Shown piece after piece: positions 26,774 to 38,173 of a DNA stretch of 64,000 nt. The notes beneath the pieces are model-generated. The model searched no databases. It saw nothing but the letters and a program-made list of their open reading frames with translations, and was not told the origin of the DNA. Source of the stretch: Lentzea fradiae (GTDB lineage: Bacteria > Actinomycetota > Actinomycetes > Mycobacteriales > Pseudonocardiaceae); assembly GCF_900100955.1 (NCBI RefSeq), contig NZ_FNCC01000005.1, forward strand, positions 455,110 through 519,109, read 5' to 3'. The position numbers and the translations under genes were made by a program. How positions within the stretch are numbered: position 1 is the stretch's first letter; every line of letters begins with the position of its first letter.

Positions 26774-27225
26774 GCCTGCGCGTGGGCAGCCCGGTCGCCG
26801 GCCGCGTGGTTGCGCTCTCGGAGGTGCCCGACCCGGTCTTCGCGCAGGCGATGGTCGGTCCCGGCGTCGCGGTGGAGCCTGCCCGCGTGAAGGCGGACGT
26901 GGTCTCCCCGGTCGACGGCGTCGTCGTGACGCTGCACCCGCACGCGTTCGTGGTGGCCACCGCCGACGGCGCCGCGGTGCTGGTCCACCTGGGCATCGAC
27001 ACCGTGCGGCGCAAGGGCGAGGGCTTCGAGCTGCACGTGGTCAAGGGCGAGCAGGTCAGGGCGGGCCAGCGGATCGTCACGTGGGACCCGGCCGAGGTGG
27101 AGGCGGCCGGGTTCGCGCCGATCTGCCCGGTGGTCGCGCTGGACGCGTCCGCCGAGGTCCTGGGCGACCTGGCGCTGGACGTGGACGTGGCGGAGAACGA
27201 CGCCCTGTTCGACTGGTCCCGCTGA
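26770..27225 (+). CDS. PTS EIIA component, glucose/GlcNAc (Crr) family
   Basis: A 151-residue protein from GTG 26770. The N-terminal strand 'VGSPVAGRVVALSEVPDPVFA' and the core 'FVVATADGAAVLVHLGIDTV' contain the phosphorylated His. 'SPVDGVVVTLHPHAF' supplies the second active-site His. It takes phosphate from HPr and hands it to EIIB. It may also be a regulator, as Crr is elsewhere. The operon ends at the hairpin at 27233. Confidence 0.93.
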   Translation: MSLRVGSPVAGRVVALSEVPDPVFAQAMVGPGVAVEPARVKADVVSPVDGVVVTLHPHAFVVATADGAAVLVHLGIDTVRRKGEGFELHVVKGEQVRAGQRIVTWDPAEVEAAGFAPICPVVALDASAEVLGDLALDVDVAENDALFDWSR

Positions 27226-27232
27226 GCCACCA

Positions 27233-27261
27233 CCTGTCGTGAACGGACCATTCACGACAGG
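27233..27261. terminator. Hairpin terminator after EIIA
   Basis: CCTGTCGTGAA (27233-27243) and its exact complement TTCACGACAGG (27251-27261) form an 11-bp stem with a 7-nt loop, beginning 8 nt after the EIIA stop. No U-run follows, as is common in actinobacteria. Hairpins with this TGTCGTGAA-type arm recur in related genomes as far as I recall, so it may also be a dispersed repeat family. Confidence 0.7.
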
Positions 27262-27304
27262 CCGGAATTTCGCGGACGCGGCTTCGGGCGGGACGGTGGT
27301 CGTC

Positions 27305-27757
27305 ATGACCACCGTCCCGCCCGCGTTCGTCCTCTGCTCCCTGTGGACGGTCGCCGCCGTCCTCGACGCGCCGCCCTCGTCGTACCTGCTGGCGTGGTTC
27401 GGCGTCGTGCTCGCGCTCGTCGACCTGCGCCACCACCGGCTGCCGGACGTGCTCACCCTCCCGCTGGCCGCCGCGCTCCTGCTGCTCCAGTCCCACCGGC
27501 TGGGAGAAGCGGCCCTGGCAGCGGCAGTTTTCGGAGGCGCTCATCTCGCCGTCCGGCGGCTGAGACCCGCGCTCATGGGCGGCGGGGACGTGAAGCTCGC
27601 GGTCGGCCTCGGCGCGTCTCTCCCGTTGCCGTCGCTCCTACCTGCGGCGATCCTGTCCAGCGTCGTCACGCTCGGCGTCGCTGCGCTGACCCGCGCCCGC
27701 CGGGTGCCCCACGGGCCGGGGCTGCTGGCCGCCACCTGGGTCCTCGCGACGCTGTGA
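27305..27757 (+). CDS. Prepilin peptidase-like A24 protein
   Basis: A 150-residue, highly hydrophobic protein from ATG 27305 with about five membrane helices. The two catalytic aspartates of type-IV prepilin (TadV/A24) peptidases are present in '[17 protein letters not shown]' and in the GxGD-type '[13 protein letters not shown]'. It lacks the N-terminal methylase domain. It is conserved between aroE and aroC in actinobacteria and probably matures Flp/Tad-type pilins encoded elsewhere. It ends 13 nt before aroC. Confidence 0.88.
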   Translation: MTTVPPAFVLCSLWTVAAVLDAPPSSYLLAWFGVVLALVDLRHHRLPDVLTLPLAAALLLLQSHRLGEAALAAAVFGGAHLAVRRLRPALMGGGDVKLAVGLGASLPLPSLLPAAILSSVVTLGVAALTRARRVPHGPGLLAATWVLATL

Positions 27758-27770
27758 AAGGATTGTGAAC

Positions 27771-31004
<3,234 letters not shown>

Positions 31005-31374
31005 CGCCAGCCGAGCAGCATGACCGCCGCGAGCGCGGTCGCGGCGAGCATCACCTGTTCCATCGTGCTCGCGTCGGGCCGCGTGCGTACCGCGTGCGCC
31101 GTCTGCTTCGGGTTCGTCATGAACAGGACGTCTCCACCCACGTGGTGCAGCTGCACCACCGCGCTGTTGGCGCCGACCTCGCCCGAGACGCTGTTGTGGG
31201 TGCGGAACTCGTCGGTCATGGCCGTCCTTAGCTGGAATTCCTGGTGGGGATGAACAACATGGAACCACCGCAAACTGCTTCAGTCGGTCCCAGTTGATCG
31301 TCAATGAATTGCCAATTACTGGACATTCCTCATTCAGTTGAGGGACAGAGGTTGACTTAGAACGAAGGAAGCCG

Positions 31375-31755
31375 ATGCTGCACCACGTCGAGCTCTGGGT
31401 CCCCGACCTGGCCCGTGCGGAAGCCACGATCGGGTGGCTCTTCACCGAGCTCGGCTGGACCGAGCACCAGCGCTGGCCTGCGGGCGTGAGCTGGAAGCAC
31501 GCCGACACCTACGTGGTGGTCGAGCAGTCCCCGGCCCTCACAGGTCCACACGATCGTATGAAAGCGGGCCTCAACCACCTCGCCCTGCACGCGGGCTCGC
31601 GGGAGAACGTCGACCGCCTGACGGAGGAGGCGACGACCCGCGGCTGGCACCTGATGTTCGCCGACCGCCACCCGCACGCCGGAGGCGAAGACCACTACGC
31701 CGCGTTCCTGGAGAACGACGACGGCTTCGAAGTCGAACTGGTCGCCACCCCGTGA
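31375..31755 (+). CDS. VOC superfamily (glyoxalase/bleomycin-resistance-like) protein
   Basis: A 126-residue protein with the two beta-alpha-beta-beta-beta modules of the vicinal-oxygen-chelate fold. 'MLHHVELWVPDLARAEATIGWLF' and 'LNHLALHAGSRENVDRLTEEA' contain His metal-ligand positions, and 'FLENDDGFEVELVA' gives the terminal Glu. The reaction is unknown. It probably is a metal-dependent small-molecule enzyme or binding protein. The upstream 155 bp hold its promoter; ACTTAG-like A/T-rich DNA lies before the start. Confidence 0.85.
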   Translation: MLHHVELWVPDLARAEATIGWLFTELGWTEHQRWPAGVSWKHADTYVVVEQSPALTGPHDRMKAGLNHLALHAGSRENVDRLTEEATTRGWHLMFADRHPHAGGEDHYAAFLENDDGFEVELVATP

Positions 31756-31783
31756 GCCCCGCAGGGCTTGGCCACGGGACCGG

Positions 31784-32188
31784 TTAGTCGCGGGCCGGTT
31801 CCTTGGCCGCGAACCGCCCACCCACCAGCATTCCGGCCCCCGCGGGTACCAGCACGAGCAACGCCGTGAACGCCGCCCCGCCGGTCAGCGCCACCCACAG
31901 CGCCTCCTGCCCGGTCTGGTCCACCAGCAGCGCGGACCCCACCACTCCGAGCGCACCGGCGAACGGCCCGGCGACCAGTGCCGCGATGAACCACTGCATG
32001 CCGCGCCCGTCCAGGCCGCGCAGCGCGTCCACGGCTCCCCAGAGCAGCGCGGCGACGACCAGCAGGGCCAGCGCGATCGGGCGGACCGAGGCCGCCTCCG
32101 GGCTGCGGACGGCCACCGCGGCGACGCCGGTCTGCACGGCGCCGTGCAGGAGCCCCATCCACAAAGCACGGACGAACCAAGGACTCAT
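31784..32188 (-). CDS. B-4DMT family four-helix membrane protein
   Basis: A 134-residue protein with four hydrophobic segments (about residues 5-25, 36-56, 66-90 and 100-122), starting 'MSPWFVRALWMGLLHGAVQTG'. It fits the actinobacterial 'B-4DMT' family, a small drug/metabolite-transporter-like group often located next to pepP and efp. The substrate is unknown. It is divergent from pepP with 35 bp between starts, so promoters overlap. Confidence 0.78.
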   Translation of the reverse strand: MSPWFVRALWMGLLHGAVQTGVAAVAVRSPEAASVRPIALALLVVAALLWGAVDALRGLDGRGMQWFIAALVAGPFAGALGVVGSALLVDQTGQEALWVALTGGAAFTALLVLVPAGAGMLVGGRFAAKEPARD

Positions 32189-32223
32189 GCGGACAGCTTA
32201 GGACTGGCCGTACGCTGCGGAGC

Positions 32224-33300
32224 ATGTCGTCCTACGCCGCACGCCGAACCGCCCTGCGCGCCGAGCTCCGGGCCGCGAACCTCGACGCGTTGCTCGTCAC
32301 GAACCTCCTGAACGTCCGGTATCTCACCGGGTTCACCGGGTCGAACGCGGCGGTGCTGGTCGGCGCGGACGGGGACGACGCCACGGTGTTCTGCACGGAC
32401 GGCCGGTACCTCACCCAGTCGGCGAAGCAGGTGCCGGACCTGCGCCGGGTCGTCGACCGGCCGTGCGACGTGGCGCTCGTGAAGAACGCCAAGGGGCGGG
32501 TCGGGTTCGAGAGCCACCACGTCACGGTCGACGGGCTGGAAGGGCTCCTCCAGGCCGCCGGGCAGGCCGAGTTGGTCAGGGCCGGCGGTCTGGTCGAGAC
32601 GTTGCGGCTGGTCAAGGACGAGACCGAGATCGAGGCGCTGCGGATGGCGTGCGCGGCGGCGGACCGGGCGCTCGCGGCGTTGATCGGGCACGGCGGGCTG
32701 CGGGCGGGCCGGACCGAGCGCGACGTGGCGCGGGAGCTGGAGAGCCGCATGCTCGACCATGGCGCGGAGGGGCCGTCGTTCTCGTCGATCGTGGCGTTCG
32801 GCGCGAACTCGGCGGTGCCGCACCACCGGCCGACGGACGCGGTGCTGCAGCAGGGCGACTTCATCAAGTTCGACTTCGGGGCGCTCGTCGGCGGCTACCA
32901 CTCGGACATGACGCGCATGCTCGTGCTCGGCAAGCCGGCCGACTGGCAGCGCGACCTGTACGACCTGGTCGCGCGGTCGCAGGCGGCGGGACGGGCCGCG
33001 CTCGGGCCGGGCGTGGAGGTGAGCGCCGTGGACCGCGCGTCGCGCGAGGTGATCGAGAAGGCCGGGCACGGGAACGAGTTCGTGCACGGCCTCGGGCACG
33101 GGGTCGGGCTGGAGATCCACGAGGCACCGGCGTTGTCCAAGGCGGGGGCCGGTACACTTTCGGCCGGTATGGCGGTCACCGTCGAGCCCGGCGTCTACTT
33201 GTCGGGGCGGGGCGGGGTCCGCATCGAGGACACCCTCGTGGTCCGCGAGAGCGGGCCGGAGCTCCTCACCCTGACCACGAAAGAACTCGTGGTCGTCTGA
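32224..33300 (+). CDS. Xaa-Pro aminopeptidase family (M24) metallopeptidase
   Basis: A 358-residue protein. An N-terminal creatinase-like domain (residues 1-125) precedes the pita-bread catalytic domain. The five metal ligands are visible: Asp in '[18 protein letters not shown]' (two), His in '[15 protein letters not shown]', Glu in '[12 protein letters not shown]' and Glu in 'VRIEDTLVV'. It should release N-terminal residues before proline. It lies immediately before efp, a common arrangement. Whether PepP or PepQ type cannot be settled by eye. Confidence 0.92.
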   Translation: MSSYAARRTALRAELRAANLDALLVTNLLNVRYLTGFTGSNAAVLVGADGDDATVFCTDGRYLTQSAKQVPDLRRVVDRPCDVALVKNAKGRVGFESHHVTVDGLEGLLQAAGQAELVRAGGLVETLRLVKDETEIEALRMACAAADRALAALIGHGGLRAGRTERDVARELESRMLDHGAEGPSFSSIVAFGANSAVPHHRPTDAVLQQGDFIKFDFGALVGGYHSDMTRMLVLGKPADWQRDLYDLVARSQAAGRAALGPGVEVSAVDRASREVIEKAGHGNEFVHGLGHGVGLEIHEAPALSKAGAGTLSAGMAVTVEPGVYLSGRGGVRIEDTLVVRESGPELLTLTTKELVVV

Positions 33301-33331
33301 CGCCCCCGTCCTACACAGGAGAAACTCCACC

Positions 33332-33898
33332 GTGGCCACCACGAACGACCTGAAGAACGGCCTGGTGCTGAACCTCGACGGCCAGCTCTGGACCGTCACC
33401 GCGTTCCAGCACGTCAAGCCCGGCAAGGGTGGCGCCTTCGTGCGCACGACCCTCAAGCACGTGCTGACCGGCAAGGTCGTCGACAAGACCTTCAACGCGG
33501 GCACCAAGGTCGAGACCGCCACCGTGGACAAGCGCGGCATGACCTACCTCTACAAGGAGGGCACCGACTTCATCTTCATGGACGGTGACACCTTCGACCA
33601 GATCCCGGTTCCGGCCGAGACCGTCGGCGACGCCGCGGACTACATGCTGGAGAACCAGGAGGCGGTCGTCGCCACGCACGAGGGCGTGCCGCTGTTCATC
33701 GAGCTGCCGACGTCGGTCGAGCTCGTGATCGAGCACACCGACCCCGGTCTGCAGGGCGACCGCTCCACGGGTGGCACCAAGCCCGCGAAGCTCGAGACCG
33801 GCGCCGAGATCCAGGTCCCGCTGTTCGTCACGACCGGCGAGAAGATCAAGGTCGACACCCGCGACGGCCGTTACCTCGGCCGCGTCAGCGAAAAGTAA
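33332..33898 (+). CDS. efp: Elongation factor P
   Basis: A 188-residue protein from GTG 33332 (ACAGGAG upstream). The KOW-like first domain has the tip-loop '[18 protein letters not shown]', with the lysine at the position modified in some bacteria. The two OB domains end with '[22 protein letters not shown]', the EF-P signature. It relieves ribosome stalling at polyproline. No EpmA/B modification genes are nearby. The stop overlaps nusB (TAATG). Confidence 0.98.
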   Translation: MATTNDLKNGLVLNLDGQLWTVTAFQHVKPGKGGAFVRTTLKHVLTGKVVDKTFNAGTKVETATVDKRGMTYLYKEGTDFIFMDGDTFDQIPVPAETVGDAADYMLENQEAVVATHEGVPLFIELPTSVELVIEHTDPGLQGDRSTGGTKPAKLETGAEIQVPLFVTTGEKIKVDTRDGRYLGRVSEK

Positions 33899-34317
33899 TG
33901 GGCGCACGCAGCAAGGCCCGCAAGCGCGCGGTCGACTTCCTCTACGAAGCCGACCTGCTGGGCACCGACCCGGTGACGCTGCTGGCCGAACGTGTCGGGT
34001 CGCCGGACGTACCCCCGGTGAACGACTACACGGTCTCCCTGGTCGAAGGTGTCACGGCGAACCGCGCCCGCATCGACGACCTCATCTCGGAGCACGCCGA
34101 GGGCTGGACGCTGCAGCGCATGCCGGCGGTCGACCGCGCGGTGCTGCGCATCGGCCTCTACGAGCTGCTGTGGGCGGCCGACGTGCCGGACGCGGTGGCG
34201 ATCGACGAGGCGGTCGAGCTCGCCAAGGGGTTGTCCACGGACGACTCGCCGCGGTTCGTGAACGGTGTGCTGGGTCGCATCGCCGTGATCGCGGACCAGT
34301 TGCGCGCGGTGCTGTAG
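33898..34317 (+). CDS. nusB: Transcription antitermination protein NusB
   Basis: A 139-residue all-helical protein. 'GARSKARKRAVDFLYEADLL' is the RNA-binding N-terminal helix, and 'IDEAVELAKGLSTDDSPRFVNGVLGRI' is the conserved C-terminal signature. It binds NusE (S10) and boxA RNA in rRNA antitermination. It is coupled to efp by one base. A terminator follows 11 nt after its stop. Confidence 0.97.
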   Translation: MGARSKARKRAVDFLYEADLLGTDPVTLLAERVGSPDVPPVNDYTVSLVEGVTANRARIDDLISEHAEGWTLQRMPAVDRAVLRIGLYELLWAADVPDAVAIDEAVELAKGLSTDDSPRFVNGVLGRIAVIADQLRAVL

Positions 34318-34327
34318 CTCTTCTTCG

Positions 34328-34364
34328 CGACGGCCGTCCTCCGGCAACGGGAGGACGGCCGTCG
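34328..34364 (+). terminator. Rho-independent-type terminator after nusB
   Basis: A perfect 15-bp stem (34328-34342 with 34350-34364, arm CGACGGCCGTCCTCC) with a 7-nt loop starts 11 nt after the nusB stop. No U-tract is present, as is usual in high-GC actinobacteria. It ends the pepP-efp-nusB transcription unit before the accessory genes. Confidence 0.88.
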
Positions 34365-34387
34365 GCGTGTTCGGGCAAGGTGTCCGC

Positions 34388-34993
34388 ATGACCAAGGTGA
34401 CGTGCGACCTCTCGATCTCCCTCGACGGGTTCGCGGCCGGGCACGGCCAGACCGAGGAACGCCCGTTCGGCGACGACGGGGGTGACGGCTGGGGCAGCAC
34501 GCTGCACGCCTGGTACGACGATCCGGCCGAGCAGCGCTACCAGGCGGACCGCCTCGCCGAGACGAAGGCGTTCATCATGGGTCGCAACATGTTCGGCCCG
34601 GTCCGCGGCGCGTGGGACCGCCCGTGGAACGGCTGGTGGGGCGACGAACCGCCCTACCACGGCCCGGTGTTCGTGCTCACCCACCACCCGCGCGCCCCGC
34701 AGCCGATGCGGGGCGGCACGACGTTCCACTTCGTCACGGACGGCATCGAGGCCGCGTTCGAGCGTGCCCGCGAGGTGCCCGGCGACGGGAACATCTCGAT
34801 CCACGGCGGTGCGACGACCGTGAACCAGTACCTGGCCGCCGGGCTGGTCGACGAGCTGCGGCTGCGCATCGTGCCGGTGACGCTCGGCGCGGGCACGCGC
34901 CTGTTCGACGGCGTGCCCGGCCTGCGGCTGGAGCAGGTCGCGTCACGGGCGGGCGAGGCGTTCACGCACGTCACGTACCGGGTGGTGCGCTGA
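34388..34993 (+). CDS. Dihydrofolate reductase/RibD-C family protein
   Basis: A 201-residue protein from ATG 34388. 'VTCDLSISLDGFAAG' is the typical RibD C-terminal-domain start. 'ETKAFIMGRNMFGPVRG' and 'ISIHGGATTVNQYLAAGLVDELRLRIVPVTLGAG' hold the NADPH-binding and dimer segments. These proteins are NADPH-dependent reductases; whether the substrate is a folate, a flavin precursor or a drug is unknown. It overlaps the convergent HD gene by 23 nt. Confidence 0.88.
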   Translation: MTKVTCDLSISLDGFAAGHGQTEERPFGDDGGDGWGSTLHAWYDDPAEQRYQADRLAETKAFIMGRNMFGPVRGAWDRPWNGWWGDEPPYHGPVFVLTHHPRAPQPMRGGTTFHFVTDGIEAAFERAREVPGDGNISIHGGATTVNQYLAAGLVDELRLRIVPVTLGAGTRLFDGVPGLRLEQVASRAGEAFTHVTYRVVR

Positions 34994-35627
34994 CGGACCA
35001 GCCCCGCCGTTCGCCTTCGTCGATCAGGCGCCGAGCCGCGTCCCACAACGGCGCCGATGCCTCGCCGATGACGGCCTTGCGCGCACGCACGTCGTTCGCC
35101 GTGACGCCGGGAGTGCGCCAGGTGCCGCCCTTGGCCATCCAGTTGAGCAGCAACGGCTGCAACCGGTCCATGGCCTTCGCGAACCGCGCCTCCGGCGTCT
35201 CGCTCGCCTCGAACTCGTCGAACAACGCCCGCATCGCGCGTCCGGCGTCCTCCGGCAGCAGCCCGAACAGCCGTCCGGCGGCGGCCTCCTCGCGTTCCTG
35301 CTGGCTCACGCCCGCCTCGGCGTCGTACAACGGCGTGTCGCCCGCGTAGATCTCGACGAGGTCGTGCACCACGACGAGCTTGATGGTGTGGCCGACGTCG
35401 ATCGGTTCGTCGGCGTACTCGGCGAGGGTCATCACCATCAGCGCGAGGTGCCAGGAGTGCTCGGCGTCGTTCTCCCGCCGGTCCGCGGCGGCCAGAGGCG
35501 ACTGGCGCAGCACCGTCTTGAGCTTGTCCACCTCGATCAGGAACGTGAGGTGGTCGCGCAGCCGGGAGTCCAGATCGGACGGCAGCGGCGTGCGGTCGGC
35601 GAGGAGGCCCGCGTCGGAAGTGGTCAC
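34971..35627 (-). CDS. HD domain hydrolase (YfbR-like nucleotidase)
   Basis: 218 residues from GTG 35627. The HD metal site is clear: 'RRENDAEHSWHLALMVMTL' (first His), 'KLVVVHDLVEIYAGDTP' (His-Asp) and 'ARFAKAMDRLQPLLLNW' (final Asp). This pattern belongs to the YfbR/YGK1 5'-deoxynucleotidase-like group. It probably hydrolyses a nucleoside monophosphate. Eleven nt separate it from the NAD(P)-binding gene upstream in the same direction. Confidence 0.85.
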   Translation of the reverse strand: MTTSDAGLLADRTPLPSDLDSRLRDHLTFLIEVDKLKTVLRQSPLAAADRRENDAEHSWHLALMVMTLAEYADEPIDVGHTIKLVVVHDLVEIYAGDTPLYDAEAGVSQQEREEAAAGRLFGLLPEDAGRAMRALFDEFEASETPEARFAKAMDRLQPLLLNWMAKGGTWRTPGVTANDVRARKAVIGEASAPLWDAARRLIDEGERRGWSVSAPPGT

Positions 35628-35638
35628 CTGACAGGAGC

Positions 35639-36346
35639 CTACCGAGCCGTGCCCAGGAACTCCTCCCACGTGCGGGTGCCGCGGACGCCGTCGGGCGTGA
35701 GGTTGCGGCCGTCGCGGTAGGCCCTGCCGGCCTTGCCCGGCAGCCGCAGCCCCACGGTGACGCGTCGCTTGCCCGCGGTCGCCAGGTAGTCCCTGACCAG
35801 CTGCTTCAGCTCGTAGTCGGCGGGGCCTGCGAGGTCGGCGACCCGGCCGGCGGGCTCGCCCAGGGCGAGCGCGGTGATCCGCTCGGCGACGTCGCGGACG
35901 TCGACCGGTTGCAGCCGCATTCCCGGCACCGGCACGACCGGGAGCTTCGCGAGCCCGCGCACCATCGTGAGCGCGAGGTCGTGGAACTGGGCCGCGCGCA
36001 GGACGGTGAACGGGATGCCCGACGCGGCGATGGCCTCCTCGCAGGCGAGCTTGGTCCGCAGCCACGCCAGCGGCACGGTGTCCGCGCCGATCACCGAGAT
36101 GTAGACGAGGTGCCGGACGTCGTCGCAGGCCGCGAGCAGGTTGCGGGTCGCGACGTCGTCGCCCTTCTGGCCGCCCGCGAGGTGCACGACGACGTCGGCC
36201 CGGATCGCCGGGACGTCTCCTGCCACCAGGTCGCACGCGATGTCGCCGTGCCTGCTCAGGGTCGTGACCCCGGCACCGGTCTCGCGCAGCAGGCCGACGA
36301 CGTGCCGGCCGAGGGTTCCGGTGCCACCCGTGACGACGATCTTCAT
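35639..36346 (-). CDS. NAD(P)H-binding atypical SDR
   Basis: A 235-residue protein from ATG 36346 (GAGGGTAAC ribosome site). N-terminal 'KIVVTGGTGTLGRHVVGLL' is the TGxxGxxG dinucleotide loop of extended/atypical SDRs. 'LVYISVIGADTVPLAWLRTKLACEEAI' carries the Ser and Lys positions. 'FTVLRAAQFHDL' is typical of NmrA/YwnB-like proteins. The substrate is unknown. It is divergent from the sigma factor with an 88-bp promoter gap. Confidence 0.87.
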   Translation of the reverse strand: MKIVVTGGTGTLGRHVVGLLRETGAGVTTLSRHGDIACDLVAGDVPAIRADVVVHLAGGQKGDDVATRNLLAACDDVRHLVYISVIGADTVPLAWLRTKLACEEAIAASGIPFTVLRAAQFHDLALTMVRGLAKLPVVPVPGMRLQPVDVRDVAERITALALGEPAGRVADLAGPADYELKQLVRDYLATAGKRRVTVGLRLPGKAGRAYRDGRNLTPDGVRGTRTWEEFLGTAR

Positions 36347-36434
36347 GGTTACCCTCCTGAGGTGTTCGTTGCCCCGTCGACCCGGTGGCACCGGAAAACG
36401 TGACAGGGTGTGGTTCAGCTCACAGGGGGACGCT

Positions 36435-37244
36435 GTGCTCGCGCAGTTCGAACAGGAGCGCACGCGGCTGCGCGCCGTCGCCCACCGCGTGCTCGGGTCG
36501 TTCACGGAGGCGGACGACGCGCTGCAGGAGGCATGGCTGCGGGTTCAGCGGGCGGACACCAGCGAGGTGGACAACCCGGCGGCATGGCTGACGACGGTCG
36601 TCGCGCGGGTGTGCCTGAGCATGCTGCGCGACCGGCGGGAGCACGCCTTCGAGATGCCGGACCCGGTCATCGACACCGCCGAGCAGCCGGAACACCTGGC
36701 GGTGACGTCCGACGAGCTCGGGCTCGCGATGCTGATCGTCCTCGACACGCTCAAGCCCGACGAACGGCTGGCGTTCGTGCTGCACGACATGTTCGCGGTG
36801 CCGTTCGACGACATCGCGCCGTTGATCGGCAAAACGCCCGCCGCCGCTCGCCAGCTCGCCTCGCGGGCACGCCGACGCGTGCAGGACCGTCCGGTTCCGG
36901 ACGTCGACTTGCCGAAGCAGCGGGAGGTCGTGCGGGCGTTCCTCACCGCGTCCCGTGAGGGCGACCTGAAGGGCTTGGTGGCGGTGCTGCACCCGGATGT
37001 CGTGCTGCGCGCCGGTGCTCTGGAGATCATCGGCGGCCGTGCCGTGGCCGAACGGGCCCGCCTGTTCCGCCGGTTCGCGGCGACGGCGGAGATCCGGTTC
37101 GCGGTCATCGGTGGCGAGGCGGGCTTCATCAGCCGGGTCGGCGGTGCACCCGTCTCGGCGATGGCGTTCACCGTCCGGAACGGACAGGTCGTCGCGATTC
37201 ACGTGATCGAGGACCAGGACCAGCTGGCTTCGCTGCTCGCGTGA
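36435..37244 (+). CDS. SigJ-type (ECF41-like) sigma factor with C-terminal SnoaL domain
   Basis: 269 residues from GTG 36435, chosen for the AGGGGGA site 4 nt upstream; a GTG at 36408 is an alternative. Sigma region 2 ('VAHRVLGSFTEADDALQEAWLR') and region 4 ('DERLAFVLHDMFAVPFDDIAPLIGKTPAAARQLASRARRRV') are followed by an NTF2/SnoaL-like domain (about 165-269). This is the ECF41/SigJ arrangement, in which the extension regulates the sigma core. ECF41 sigmas are often encoded next to a small redox enzyme they control. The divergent SDR could be that target. Confidence 0.9.
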   Translation: MLAQFEQERTRLRAVAHRVLGSFTEADDALQEAWLRVQRADTSEVDNPAAWLTTVVARVCLSMLRDRREHAFEMPDPVIDTAEQPEHLAVTSDELGLAMLIVLDTLKPDERLAFVLHDMFAVPFDDIAPLIGKTPAAARQLASRARRRVQDRPVPDVDLPKQREVVRAFLTASREGDLKGLVAVLHPDVVLRAGALEIIGGRAVAERARLFRRFAATAEIRFAVIGGEAGFISRVGGAPVSAMAFTVRNGQVVAIHVIEDQDQLASLLA

Positions 37245-37400
37245 GGATCACCACTGCGATCCGGGACACGTTCCCGGTTCGGCCGGTGTCCGTCCGAAGT
37301 GGAAGCCGGGCGGCGTTCACCGTGCGCGAGCGGAAGATCGCCGCGGTCCGGGTGATCACGGACGGCGAGCACGTCGCGGAGCCCGGCAGGCTGGCGCGGC
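37241..37400 (+). pseudogene. Possible remnant of a SigJ-type C-terminal SnoaL domain
   Basis: An open frame from GTG 37241 overlaps the sigma stop by 4 nt. Its text 'AFTVRERKIAAVRVITD' parallels the sigma factor's own C-terminus 'AFTVRNGQVVAIHVIED' about 149 bp earlier, and the DNA of the two stretches (37164-37213 versus 37313-37362) is also similar. After about 37400 the frame becomes non-conserved. This looks like the eroded end of a duplicated copy. No ribosome site or full domain is present. Confidence 0.4.
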
Positions 37401-37472
37401 AATGGTCACCCTCGGCGTCCGCAGGGCGACTGACGGGACGTCGAGGGGGCCATCACCTGCGAGAACGGAAGC

Positions 37473-37961
37473 TCAGTCTTCCTTCGCGGGTCGTGCCTCG
37501 GGGGGCAGGACACCCCAGTCGATGAGCTGTTCGGTCAGCTCGCCCGGCGTCATGTCGTAGATGATCGCGAGCGAACGCAGGTCCTCGGTGCGGATCGAGA
37601 GGACCTTGCCGTTGTAGTCGCCGCGCTGCGACTGGATGGTCGCGGCGTAGCGGGCGAGCGGGCCGACCTTCTCGACCGGCAGCTGTTGCAGCCGTTCGAG
37701 GTTGATCACGATCTTGGTCGCCGGCTCGGCACCCGACGGCACGCGGCCCTCCGGGAGGAGCTCGGCGACGGGGACGCCGTAGAAGTCGGCCAGCTCGGCC
37801 AGCTTCTGCACGGTCACCGCGCGGTCACCGCGCTCGTACGAACCGACGACCACGGCCTTCCACCGACCGCCGGACTTCTGCTCGACGCCGTGCAGGGACA
37901 GCCCCTGCTGCTGGCGGATAGCGCGGAGCTTGGCCCCCAGCGCCTTGGCGTAGTCGCCCAT
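37473..37961 (-). CDS. bldD: BldD, c-di-GMP-responsive developmental master repressor
   Basis: A 162-residue protein. Residues 5-70 are the XRE-type DNA-binding domain ('LGAKLRAIRQQQGLSLHGVE', 'VVVGSYERGDRAVTVQKLAELADFYG'). The C-terminal c-di-GMP domain has the signature RGD-x8-RxxD in 'YAATIQSQRGDYNGKVLSIR' plus 'TED'. This is near-identical in layout to Streptomyces BldD, which represses sporulation genes when bound to tetrameric c-di-GMP. The usual actinobacterial location between nusB and pyrR is kept. A BldD box lies 64 bp upstream. Confidence 0.97.
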   Translation of the reverse strand: MGDYAKALGAKLRAIRQQQGLSLHGVEQKSGGRWKAVVVGSYERGDRAVTVQKLAELADFYGVPVAELLPEGRVPSGAEPATKIVINLERLQQLPVEKVGPLARYAATIQSQRGDYNGKVLSIRTEDLRSLAIIYDMTPGELTEQLIDWGVLPPEARPAKED

Positions 37962-38024
37962 GTGGCGGTTCTCCGTTCATTCGCCCCGTCAGCAGTACTG
38001 GAGTGCTCCGGGGAGGCTTAGATC

Positions 38025-38047
38025 GATACGCAGAGTAATGATTACTC
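38025..38047. promoter_or_regulatory. BldD box overlapping a perfect palindrome upstream of bldD
   Basis: Bases 38025-38039 read GATACGCAGAGTAAT, matching the BldD consensus NTNACNCWGNGTNAN at all fixed positions except the first T. Directly overlapping it, GAGTAAT-G-ATTACTC (38033-38047) is a 15-bp palindrome with perfect 7-bp arms. The site is 64-86 bp upstream of bldD and between bldD and pyrR. Autorepression by BldD, known in Streptomyces, is the likely role. Confidence 0.72.
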
Positions 38048-38173
38048 GCCGTGGTCGGCAGGTCAAGCTGATCTCGGTACGAGACGCTCGCCACGCGGGC
38101 GACACCACTCGGACGGCTGACCGTCGCCAGGTGATACCGTGCAGGTCAGCCTGGTTGTCACCAGGTGTCCGAC

